NCBI GenBank assembly: GCA_964408425.1
Contig: CAYOZI010000010.1
Coordinates: 1-29,262 of the forward strand
Reading direction: 5' to 3'
DNA: 29,262 nucleotides
DNA from: UBA10210 sp964408425
Lineage (GTDB): Archaea > Micrarchaeota > Micrarchaeia > Norongarragalinales > Norongarragalinaceae
The notes under the pieces were generated by a model. It did not search any database, was not told the origin of the DNA, and saw only the letters and a list, made by a program, of their open reading frames with translations. A program made the translations under genes and the position numbers. Shown here in pieces: positions 22,454 through 29,262 of the stretch. The first letter of the stretch is position 1, and the number at the start of each line of letters is the position of its first letter.

Positions 22454-23533
22454 ATGCGCATTCCGAATCCCTACGAGTCCAAGCACTACAAAAAGTTCAT
22501 TGCAGTGCCTTTGCTTCTCATAGCAATAGCCTTGTTTTTCATACCGCAAATCCCGCAGGGAATAGACCTGCGCGGAGGACAGTTGATTACCCTATACACG
22601 GACGATTCCATCACCACCGCGGAATTGCAAGTCGCTTTGGCGGAATTCAACCCTTCTAGCGTTCGTACTTTCGACTCCCCGTCCGGAGTTGGATTCGAAA
22701 TAGAATTTCCGGTTGACGAACAGTTCGCGAAAGCCGAAACGCTGGTCGCGGAAATGAACGAGTTGAACAACCGCCTGGTCCAATCGCAAATCGCCGGGGC
22801 TGGCGACGTGGGCGAATTGACGGAAAAAGTTTTGGGAAAGGCGAGGGAAATAACCGCAATCGCCGCTCTTGGAACCGACGTTGGAACCGACCCGGCTAAA
22901 GCCGTGGAGTTGTCGCAAACCCTGTTTTTGAACGCGAAAAGCGAACAGCGGGATAAGATTGCAGCCAAAATCGGGAGCGTCGTGAACGTGAAGCAATCTT
23001 CTTTCAAGGAAGTAGGCTCTTCCCTCAGCAAGTTTTTCGTAAACAAAACCCAGGAAGTCGTCATCATGTCGTTCGTCCTCTCGGCAATAATCATCTTCCT
23101 CGTATTCCGCTCTTTCGTGCCGAGCGTTGCGGTAATATTCGGGGCTGCGGCCGACATCATCATAACCGCGGGAATAATGGGGATGCTCGGGATTCCGCTG
23201 AGCCTGGCGAGCGTCGCCGCTTTGCTCATGCTCATAGGCTTTTCCCTTGATACGGACGTCATGCTCACCGCCCGCGTTATCAAACGCAAGGAAGGGACTG
23301 CAGCGCAGCGGGCTTTCGACGCGATGAAGACGGGGTTGACTATGAATTTAGCCGTATTGATTTCATTCGGAGTGCTTCTTTCGCTTTCGTTGTTCCTGCA
23401 AATCCCGTTTTACTACCAAGTGGGTTCCGTAGCGGTGATAGGCGCTTGCGTCGACGCGATTGCAACGTGGATGGGCAACGCGCCGCTCATATTGCAGTAC
23501 GCGCAAAAGAAGGAAAAGCAAGAACAGGGTTGA
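22454..23533 (+). CDS. secF: Protein-export membrane protein SecF
   Basis: SecF, with SecD, assists Sec-dependent export using the ion gradient. The 359-residue protein has TM1 (KFIAVPLLLIAIALFFIP), the GIDLRGG motif, an external domain of about 150 residues and a C-terminal block of five TM helices (VIMSFVLSAIIIFLVFRSF onward) with GFSLDTDVML. The external domain is larger than in typical SecF. secD follows 7 bp downstream, the common archaeal order. Confidence 0.92.
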   Translation: MRIPNPYESKHYKKFIAVPLLLIAIALFFIPQIPQGIDLRGGQLITLYTDDSITTAELQVALAEFNPSSVRTFDSPSGVGFEIEFPVDEQFAKAETLVAEMNELNNRLVQSQIAGAGDVGELTEKVLGKAREITAIAALGTDVGTDPAKAVELSQTLFLNAKSEQRDKIAAKIGSVVNVKQSSFKEVGSSLSKFFVNKTQEVVIMSFVLSAIIIFLVFRSFVPSVAVIFGAAADIIITAGIMGMLGIPLSLASVAALLMLIGFSLDTDVMLTARVIKRKEGTAAQRAFDAMKTGLTMNLAVLISFGVLLSLSLFLQIPFYYQVGSVAVIGACVDAIATWMGNAPLILQYAQKKEKQEQG

Positions 23534-23540
23534 ATAAAAA

Positions 23541-25117
23541 ATGGATTGGGCCGGGCTGTTTTCAAAAAGAAGGATGCAGGTAGTCGCAATAGCGTTCGTC
23601 ATAGCCTTGGGGCTGTTGTTTTTGAAGGATTTGAACCCGACGACGTTCGACGCGAACATCGGGATAGAATTCGTCGGCGGAGTGAGGGTTCCCATTTCGC
23701 TGGAAAAAAGCGTGGATTCGCAAACCATGAGTTCGATGATAGAAACGATCAAGACGAGAATAAACAAGTTCGGCTTGAGCCAGGCGATCGTAAGGCCGCT
23801 GGGGGACAAGGAGATTATCGTCGAAATCCCGCGTGCGGAGAGCGACGTGATAAAAAGCGTCGAGAAAATCCTGCGCGAGCAAGGAAAGTTCGAGGCAATC
23901 GTGGACGGGAAACTGGCGTTGAGCGGGGAGCACATCATTCCCAACGCCGTGGGCGGTAGCGGCGGGGAGAGCATTGAAACGGTTGCGAGCGGCGCCCAGT
24001 GGAGCTTGGTTTTCGCGATTACCGGTGAAGGGGAACNNNNNNNNNNAAAACCGGTTCAGCTGTTTTGATGTTTTTGGACAGGCCGCAAAACACGGTTTTG
24101 CTTGTCAACAAAACAATTCTCGAGAACGTGCAAGCCACAGCCATTACTGAAGTCTTGCGCAAGGAAGGCGACGACATTACGCTCGCGTATTTGGAAGAGT
24201 TCAACGAAAGCGTTCTTGAAGGAAAGACCGGAGTCGTCATAGGAAAAAGCGCCTTGGCTGGAAGTGCGGTTGTGGCCGGCGCTTTGCAAAAAGCAGGGTT
24301 TTCCGAATCCACCGAATCGGAAAAAAGGATTCTGGTCCGGGAAGATTCGGAAATGATTCCGGTTTTGATTCCATCGAGCTTCGGGTCCAGCATACAATCG
24401 TGGAAGGCGATAGGATTGCGTTCCGCCCCGACGCTTCAAGTCGACCCGCTAAGGCAAAACGCGATTACGCAGTATTCCATCACCGGCTCGAGTCCTGGAG
24501 CGACTGCGGAAGAAGCGGAGAAGAACGCGGTTATAGAATTGAAGGAGTTGAAAAGCATTTTGTCCGGAGGAAGGCTTCCGGTCTCCACTTCCATAGGCAG
24601 TTACTACAACGTTTCGCCTTCTCTTGGGCGCCAATTCCTGTTTTACAGCATGCTCGCGATTTTGATAGCATTGTTCGCCGTATCCCTATTCCTAACCCTC
24701 CGCTACAGGCACGTTGAACTGATCATTCCCATAGTCGCCACGAGCGTCATCGAACTGGTTATCCTATTGGCGTTGCTGGGGACTTTGGGAACGCTTGATT
24801 TGAGCGCAATGGCGGGAGTGATAGCGTTGATAGGGACGGGAGTGGACAACCAGATTGTCATTACCGACGAGTTTTCCAGGAAAAAGCGCGAGGAAGAGCC
24901 TGAAACGAGCGGAAAGGAAAAGCTCGGCAAGGCGTTCTTCGTGATTTTCACCACCGCCGGAGTCGCCGTAGCCTCGATGATGCCGCTGTTCCTGAGCGGA
25001 ATCGTGGAGGTGATGGGCTTTGCGCTCGCCACGATTCTGGGAGTGATAATCGGGGTTGCTGTCACGCGCCCCGCTTACGGGGTTCTAGTTGAAGCGGCGT
25101 TCGGATTCAAAGAATAG
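23541..25117 (+). CDS. secD: Protein-export membrane protein SecD, interrupted by a 10-N gap
   Basis: TM1 (MQVVAIAFVIALGLLFL) is followed by NIGIEFVGGVR (the DLxGG-type motif), an extracytoplasmic P1-like domain and a C-terminal six-TM block with GTGVDNQIVITDEF. The N gap at 24037-24046 splits the external domain and shifts the frame: the frame after the gap opens as KTGSAVLMFLDRP without a start of its own. The true gene is therefore one ORF and the gap length is wrong. Combined length is about 525 residues, typical of SecD. Confidence 0.93.
24037..24046. other. Assembly gap (10 N) inside secD
   Basis: The codon phase before (frame of 23541) and after (frame of 24047) the gap differs, so the number of missing bases is not ten, nor any other length with the same remainder modulo three. 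Confidence 0.97.
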
Positions 25118-25121
25118 CTTT

Positions 25122-25664
25122 TTACTTTTGCCCTTCGCGCTCGGCCTTTTCCCTTAATCTCTTTCCTTCCTCAACCTGCTTTTGAACCCTTTCCTTGTAT
25201 TTCTCGAGTTCTTCCGGCCCCCATACTTTCTGCACCACGTACGAGGCGTATTCCTTGGACAAGGAGGACGCGCTGAGCAAAACGTCCTGCATTTCCTGGA
25301 CGTTGAGCTTTATTTCGGAAGGTTCGAGAATTTCGATTGCCGCGGGCCCGTAGCGCATTGAAACTTCGAGCATTTTCGGGAAGTTTTCAGTCAAAATCTT
25401 GACTTCGGCGGTAGTCGAGAAAGTCCCGTCGCCGTTATCAAGCACTTCATCTATCTCCCCCTTGCAGTACAAAACCCCTTTTTCCTTTGTCAGGCGGGAG
25501 ACGAAATCCACGAGAGAGTCTTTCACCGCGTTAGATTCCTTCCCGTGCGCGTCGAAATGCAAAATCGCCAAAACCGCGCCGTAACGCGCCGCTTCCCTGA
25601 ACAAGCCTTCCAGCTTCTTTTCATCGGCGTTTTCGAAGTCCTTGTTTGAAAAAAACCAGCCCAT
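25122..25664 (-). CDS. Conserved archaeal hypothetical protein
   Basis: A soluble 180-residue protein. It contains a compact alpha/beta region (ARYGAVLAILHFDAHG, KGVLYCKGEIDEVL, RYGPAAIEILEPSEI) and a C-terminal charged helix likely to be coiled coil. Similar proteins without known function occur in other archaea, from memory. It starts 9 bp after the stop of a zinc-ribbon gene, so the two form an operon. It converges with secD only 4 bp from its stop. Confidence 0.7.
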   Translation of the reverse strand: MGWFFSNKDFENADEKKLEGLFREAARYGAVLAILHFDAHGKESNAVKDSLVDFVSRLTKEKGVLYCKGEIDEVLDNGDGTFSTTAEVKILTENFPKMLEVSMRYGPAAIEILEPSEIKLNVQEMQDVLLSASSLSKEYASYVVQKVWGPEELEKYKERVQKQVEEGKRLREKAEREGQK

Positions 25665-25673
25665 TTTATTTCT

Positions 25674-25835
25674 TCACTTCAAGCTTTTCAAAAACCCTTT
25701 TTCAACCACGTACTCGCTCTTGCAATGCGGGCATGCGAGCCTCCCGTTCCCGCGGTCGCTGAGCCTGATTCCGAACGCATGCTGCGACCAGCAGTTGCGG
25801 CAGTTCTTTACTATCTCGTCCCCTATTACGGTCAT
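25674..25835 (-). CDS. Small zinc-ribbon protein (53 residues)
   Basis: Two CxxC pairs, CRNC at residues 12-15 and CPHC at 35-38, are spaced as in a zinc ribbon, with a Trp and His between (WSQHAFGIRL). A minus-strand TATA-like CTTTTAA lies about 26 bp before the ATG, consistent with leaderless transcription. It is the first gene of a two-gene operon with the conserved hypothetical at 25664. Function is unknown: nucleic-acid or protein binding is typical for such ribbons. Confidence 0.75.
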   Translation of the reverse strand: MTVIGDEIVKNCRNCWSQHAFGIRLSDRGNGRLACPHCKSEYVVEKGFLKSLK

Positions 25836-25916
25836 GCAATAATTTTCCAACCGAACGGTTAAAAGCCTTTCTTAAAAAAATGCTTAGAAGCGCTCTCGCA
25901 AAAAGGTCTTTGTAAA

Positions 25917-26438
25917 ATGATGTTTGTCGAATTGCTGTTGCTGATTCTCCCCGCCTATTTTTCGAACGGGGCTCCGGTCGTATTCGGTGGCGGGGCGAAG
26001 ATAGACTTGGGGAAAAAGTTTTTCGACGGAAAAAGGGTTTTGGGGGATTCGAAAACCATCCGCGGGTTTTTCTCGGGAGTGATCGCCGGTTTTCTCGTTG
26101 GAAGCGTAATCGTTTTCACCGTTCCATACCTCTCTTGGCTTTCGGTTTACGAAAAGCTCGTTTTGGCGTTCCTGGTCTCATTCGGGGCGATGGTCGGCGA
26201 TTTGCTCGGGAGTTTCGTGAAAAGAAGGTTCGGCCTGCCTCCCGGCTCTCAGTATTTTCTCTTGGACCAGCTGTTGTTTCTCGTCGTGGCCTTGGCTTTC
26301 GCAGTCTGGTATGACGAGGCTTTGTTGGCGGAATTGAACGGGTGGCACGTTCTCTTTCTTTTGGTCTTAACGTACTTCCTCCACTTGTTTTTCAACTGGA
26401 TCGCGCACAGGCTTCACCTGAAGAAGGTGCCTTGGTGA
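25917..26438 (+). CDS. carS: CDP-archaeol synthase
   Basis: CarS activates archaetidic acid (DGGGP) with CTP to CDP-archaeol, the branch point of archaeal phospholipid synthesis. The family signature is strong: LPAYFSNGAPVVFGGG, then FFDGKRVLGDSKTIRGF and GDLLGSFVKRRFGLPPGSQYFLLDQL. About five TM helices in 173 residues, full length. Its TGA overlaps the ATG of the archaeosortase gene (TGATG), indicating translational coupling. Confidence 0.95.
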   Translation: MMFVELLLLILPAYFSNGAPVVFGGGAKIDLGKKFFDGKRVLGDSKTIRGFFSGVIAGFLVGSVIVFTVPYLSWLSVYEKLVLAFLVSFGAMVGDLLGSFVKRRFGLPPGSQYFLLDQLLFLVVALAFAVWYDEALLAELNGWHVLFLLVLTYFLHLFFNWIAHRLHLKKVPW

Positions 26439-26965
26439 TGAAAATAAACCGCCTCTTGTCCTTGAAATTCTCACAGGAAGAGAAGCGCTTTTTGAAGTAC
26501 TTTGCAGCTTCGTTCGTGTTTTTCTACGCTATACTGAAGATCCTTCCGTTGCAGCCGTTGAACCTTTTAGTCGCTTTCATCCAGGAGAAAATGCTTTTCT
26601 ACGCGGGTTATGCGGTTTTCAGGGTGGGGACCACGCTGCTGGTGGACGGCGCGGCTTTCGAAATAGTTTTGGAGTGCAGCGGCTTGCTTTTGATGGCGCT
26701 GTTCTTCTCGCTGCTTTACGCGACGCGGACGAAGATTTCAAAACCGAGGCTGCTCGGTTATTTCGCCTTCTTTTTCATTTTCAACCTGTTCCGTTTGGCG
26801 TTCACGCTGGGAGTGGGAGCTACTTACGGGCAAGGGGCTTTGGATGTAGTGCATCCTGCATTGTGGTTCGTCGACTCGGCGGTAGTGTTCGCCGCTTGGG
26901 CGAAGGAATACGGCTTTAAACTCCCTCGCGCAGAAAATTCTTTCGGCACTCGGAGAAATAGATAG
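26438..26965 (+). CDS. Archaeosortase/exosortase-family membrane protease
   Basis: The catalytic triad expected of this family is present: Cys in VLECSG (C80), Arg in NLFRLAF (R119) and His in VVHPALWF (H139), each at a membrane helix edge. There are about five or six TM helices in 175 residues. Archaeosortases cut C-terminal sorting tails and link the protein to a lipid. The start at 26438 overlaps the carS stop by one base; an upstream in-frame extension would overlap carS heavily. No protein with an obvious PGF- or PEF-CTERM tail is encoded in the window, so its targets are elsewhere. Confidence 0.85.
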   Translation: MKINRLLSLKFSQEEKRFLKYFAASFVFFYAILKILPLQPLNLLVAFIQEKMLFYAGYAVFRVGTTLLVDGAAFEIVLECSGLLLMALFFSLLYATRTKISKPRLLGYFAFFFIFNLFRLAFTLGVGATYGQGALDVVHPALWFVDSAVVFAAWAKEYGFKLPRAENSFGTRRNR

Positions 26966-26969
26966 GGAA

Positions 26970-27692
26970 ATGGTTTTGCTGGAGATTATCGTTGCAACGT
27001 TGTTCGTAAGCGTACTTTCGCTGGCGGGCATAGTTTTCGTCGTGAGCAAGAGCGTTGGAAAGTACATGGGCTTGATGGTTTCCTTCGCGGCGGGCACGCT
27101 TCTCGCACTGGCTTTCCTCGACCTCCTGCCCGAAGCGCTTGAAATCAACGAAAACGCACTTTCAGTAGCGCTTTTTGGGATGATCGCGTTTTTCGTTCTT
27201 GAGAAAATACTGTTCTGGCACCACCACCACTCGAAAATCCACTACCACCCTCTCACCACGTTGAATCTCGTGAGTGACGGAATTCACAATTTTCTCGATG
27301 GCACGATAATCGCCGCGGCGTTTTTGCAGAACACCGCCTTGGGAGTCACCACCACCCTGGCGGTTGCCGCTCACGAAATCCCGCAGGAGTTCGGCGATTA
27401 TACCGTCCTGCTTTTCGGCGGTTTGAGCCAGAAGCGGGCTTTGTTCTACAACTTCCTGTCGGCCTTGACTGCAGTTGCAGGCGCTATGGTGATGTTTTAT
27501 TTCGCTTCGGCAGTGCCCGGGCTTTCCTCCTTCATGCTTCCTTTCGCTGCAGGAGCGTTCATTTACATAGCGGGAACGGACTTGATTCCGGAAATCAGGA
27601 AGGAAGTGCAGTGGAAGAAATCCCTAGTAGAATTCACCGCGTTCCTAGCGGGGATAGGCCTCATCTGGCTTTTGATTTCGATCTTCAAATAA
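26970..27692 (+). CDS. ZIP-family divalent metal transporter
   Basis: A 240-residue membrane protein with about eight helices. The metal-path helices carry SDGIHNFLDG (H106, N107, D110) and AAHEIPQEFGDY (H135, E136, E140). A His-rich cytosolic loop FWHHHHSKIHYHP (84-94) lies between TM3 and TM4. The HEIPxE-GD form is close to the LIV-1 branch, so zinc or iron import is likely. It starts 4 bp after the archaeosortase stop, probably in the same operon. Confidence 0.92.
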   Translation: MVLLEIIVATLFVSVLSLAGIVFVVSKSVGKYMGLMVSFAAGTLLALAFLDLLPEALEINENALSVALFGMIAFFVLEKILFWHHHHSKIHYHPLTTLNLVSDGIHNFLDGTIIAAAFLQNTALGVTTTLAVAAHEIPQEFGDYTVLLFGGLSQKRALFYNFLSALTAVAGAMVMFYFASAVPGLSSFMLPFAAGAFIYIAGTDLIPEIRKEVQWKKSLVEFTAFLAGIGLIWLLISIFK

Positions 27693-27739
27693 CGCAAAAA
27701 CAACCTTTTTCAAACCAGTTATTCAGATTATTACTGCTT

Positions 27740-27846
27740 AGCCCCGTAGTCTAGGCTTTTTCTTTGAAATCCAAAGAAAGAGGGATTGTGGTCCAGGATA
27801 ACAGGCTCTGAACCTGTGGACGGCGGTTCGAATCCGCCCGGGGCTA
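27740..27846 (+). tRNA. tRNA-Gln (CTG) with a ~34-nt intron in the D-loop
   Basis: Acceptor AGCCCCG pairs with CGGGGCT. The anticodon stem ACAGG/CCTGT encloses CTCTGAA (anticodon CTG). The T-arm is GGCGGTTCGAATCCGCC and the discriminator is A. The D-loop is enlarged: after GTCTAG comes an insert at about 27755-27788, then TGGTCCAGGAT. The insert forms an 11-bp hairpin, CTTTTTCTTTG with CAAAGAAAGAG. Splicing it out leaves a standard D-arm and about 73 nt. AGTC (exon) and GATT (intron end) could form the central helix of a bulge-helix-bulge. Confidence 0.88.
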
Positions 27847-27876
27847 CTCTCTTTTATTCCTACAACGGCAATTCTT

Positions 27877-27927
27877 TTCTGAGTAGTAATGACGAAAAGA
27901 GGTACTTCTGAGTAATGATGAAAAGAG
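27877..27927 (+). repeat. Two diverged direct repeats at the right end of the tnpB element
   Basis: TTCTGAGTAGTAATGACGAA (27877 onward, continuing AAGAG) recurs as TTCTGAGTAATGATGAAAAG (27906 onward). They lie between the tnpB stop and tRNA-Gln, where IS605 elements keep their right-end structure and the 3' part of the guide (omega) RNA. Confidence 0.6.
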
Positions 27928-27929
27928 AG

Positions 27930-29114
27930 TCATCGTGAACTACTCTTATTAGAGTTTCCTGCTTCTTCGACCAAACTTGCCCTTGCGGGTAGCGGTTCGG
28001 TTTCCGCAGGCGTGAATTCCGGCAGTTCCTGCCGTAATGCTCTTTTTAGTATTTCTCTTGCTGAATTGAAATCCCGGTCTATTTTCAGTCCACACTCGCA
28101 TTCGTGTACCCTGTTCCAGAGTTCCTTGTGTCCTGTTCTTCCGCAATTAGAACACACTTGTGTAGTTCCTTTAGGATCCACTTTCACTACCCGAACACCG
28201 GCTCTTTCAGCCTTGTATTCGAGTAATGAACTGAATCTGGACCAAGCAGAATCCGCGATATTCCTGGCGTTGTGGCTGTTCATTACTAAGGCTTTTATGT
28301 CTAGTTTTTCCACGGCAATCAACCCGTAATTTCTAACGTAGTAGGTTGATACCTTGTGCAGAAAGTCGTTTCTTTGATTCAATGTTTTCTCGTACTGTTT
28401 TGCCAATTTAATTCTAGCTTTCAGCCAGTTGTTAGAGCCCTTCATATGCCGCCTAAGCCTTCTCTGAAGCTTTGCTGTTTTAGCAGAGTTTTTAGTTAAA
28501 TTTCGCGGGTGTTCAAAGCTATTTCCTTCGCTATCGAATGCAAAATGTTTGATTCCTAAATCCACCCCAACTTTTTTGACCGGCTCGCGCATTTGCGGTT
28601 TGAACTCTTTTTCTTCAGTAATAACCAGTACATACCACTTTCCCGCAGCAGATTTTTTGACCGTTACCTGCTTTATTCTACCGCTTATCTCCCTGTGCGC
28701 TTTTAGTGGTATCACACCGATTTTTGAGAGCGATATCTTGCCCGTTTTCCTTCCTTTTTTGACTAACGCAAAACCTGCCAGATTATACGTGAACGTTTTG
28801 AACCAGTCTTTGCCTTTGAATCTCAGCCTGCCTATTTTCCTCCCGTTTTTCTTAAGCCTAGACAAAGCAGTAAGATTCGAAAAAAGCTTGTAATGCTCAT
28901 ATTGCAGGACCCTTGCGTACACCTCACCGAGTTCTGGGTGTTCTTTTCTGAGTTCTATTATATAGTGCTGCAATTGAAACTTTGGAATCTCTTTTTCTTT
29001 TTGGAGTTTTTCTAAAAGCTTGTTGTATACTAATCTGCACTTATCTAGAGTAAACTCCAGCCTTTCCGCCTGTCTTTTCCCAGGATAAATTCTGAACTTG
29101 TTGGTTATTCTCAC
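27930..29114 (-). CDS. tnpB: RNA-guided endonuclease TnpB (IS200/IS605 OrfB)
   Basis: The 394-residue protein keeps the RuvC active site: D185 in GVDLGIKHF, E269 in IAVEKLDIK, and the DRDFN motif (D346/D348). A CxxC...CxC zinc finger lies between (C321, C324, C339, C341). The N-terminal helix-turn-helix region (NKFRIYPGKRQAERLE) is intact, so the nuclease is probably active. A TATA-like TTTAAAATAAA about 25 bp before the GTG start suggests a leaderless message. The last 15 codons, rich in Ser and Asn, overlap a small hairpin (ACTCT/AGAGT) of the predicted guide RNA scaffold. Confidence 0.93.
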   Translation of the reverse strand: MRITNKFRIYPGKRQAERLEFTLDKCRLVYNKLLEKLQKEKEIPKFQLQHYIIELRKEHPELGEVYARVLQYEHYKLFSNLTALSRLKKNGRKIGRLRFKGKDWFKTFTYNLAGFALVKKGRKTGKISLSKIGVIPLKAHREISGRIKQVTVKKSAAGKWYVLVITEEKEFKPQMREPVKKVGVDLGIKHFAFDSEGNSFEHPRNLTKNSAKTAKLQRRLRRHMKGSNNWLKARIKLAKQYEKTLNQRNDFLHKVSTYYVRNYGLIAVEKLDIKALVMNSHNARNIADSAWSRFSSLLEYKAERAGVRVVKVDPKGTTQVCSNCGRTGHKELWNRVHECECGLKIDRDFNSAREILKRALRQELPEFTPAETEPLPARASLVEEAGNSNKSSSR

Positions 29115-29160
29115 AAGACCGCTATTTTGGCTTTATTTTAAACCCTTTACCGACACATGC

Positions 29161-29190
29161 TTGCCGGTGGCTATATTTTGCCGGTGGCTT
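29161..29190 (+). repeat. Paired direct copies of TTGCCGGTGGCT
   Basis: Two copies (29161-29172 and 29178-29190) are spaced 17 bp start to start, just upstream of the tnpB TATA box. The third copy in the window is at 5688-5700, also next to promoters. Confidence 0.6.
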
Positions 29191-29262
29191 GCATTTGTTA
29201 GCCATACAAATCGTTACGCGCCAGTAGTGTCGAAACTTTTAAAATGCTGTAAAATGTTAGCC

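Larger units (their letters stand above)
27877..29190 (-). mobile_element. IS605-type element with tnpB only
   Basis: A complete tnpB without tnpA, flanked on the 3' side by the direct repeats at 27877-27927 and on the 5' side by paired TTGCCGGTGGCT copies (29161-29190). It lies immediately downstream of tRNA-Gln. Such elements move by a transposase supplied in trans. The ends are approximate, since I could not match an empty site. Confidence 0.6.

Noticed and set aside
24065..25117. Separate 350-codon gene starting at a TTG after the third gap
   Set aside because: The frame is open up to the Ns and continues the SecD external domain, so it is the second part of secD.
27877..27927. Possible CRISPR-like direct repeats
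   Set aside because: There are only two diverged units with no regular spacers, next to tnpB. They fit an IS right end better.

Overview
This window is archaeal chromosomal DNA. The evidence is a group II chaperonin (thermosome), archaeal-type AlaRS, MetRS and AspRS, the cupin-type glucose-6-phosphate isomerase, CDP-archaeol synthase, an archaeosortase-like protein, the SecF-SecD order, short AT-rich TATA boxes about 25 bp upstream of several starts (some apparently leaderless), GGTGA-type ribosome binding sites, and tRNA introns, two of them at non-canonical places. Compact gene packing, small proteins and odd tRNA introns would fit a DPANN lineage, but I cannot fix the phylum from the sequence. 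It is a draft assembly: three runs of ten N fall inside carB, alaS and secD. The first is flanked by two diverged copies of the same carB segment.

Layout. 1-3890: pyrimidine synthesis (carB, a divergent pyrB, pyrI) followed by a one-domain alkylguanine methyltransferase. 3875-4576: SprT-like metalloprotease on the minus strand. 4636-4755: a tiny transcription unit with its own TATA box, ribosome binding site, 9-codon Arg-rich ORF and terminator-like hairpin. 4804-5643: a Doc/Fic-type gene with two small downstream ORFs, minus strand. 5744-6029: RNase P RNA. 6083-10076: alaS, a Nudix hydrolase and an inositol monophosphatase-family enzyme. 10080-12278: tRNA-Met, PAP2 phosphatase, a dolichol-kinase-like enzyme, thymidylate kinase, tRNA-Glu and a 50-residue coiled-coil protein. 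12301-12833: PadR repressor divergent from a 47-residue CxC protein, with paired operator-like sites around a shared TATA region. 12918-17174: metG, thermosome and pgi. 17244-20189: intron-bearing tRNA-Arg, a two-TM protein, tRNA-Pro, a K+ channel, aspS and a GNAT acetyltransferase. 20286-22305: a secreted protein with a 13-residue repeat plus a membrane-anchored partner, a bacterial-looking YdeI-family gene and intron-bearing tRNA-Leu. 22454-25117: secF and secD. 25122-27692: a conserved hypothetical and a zinc ribbon (minus), then carS, archaeosortase and a ZIP transporter. 27740-29262: tRNA-Gln with a D-loop intron, then an IS605-type tnpB.

How the genes work together. Much of the window is core information processing: three aminoacyl-tRNA synthetases, five tRNAs, RNase P RNA and a chaperonin. 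AspRS has His at position 26 and Ala at 85, which predicts a non-discriminating enzyme, so Asn-tRNA would be made by transamidation. A second theme is the cell surface: the Sec translocon accessory pair, polyprenol kinase and phosphatase for glycan-carrier recycling, and carS translationally coupled to an archaeosortase. The most unusual items are the mini-gene at 4693, the two non-canonical tRNA introns, the ATCase with altered active-site residues, the repeat-bearing secreted protein, and the PadR/CxC regulatory module.
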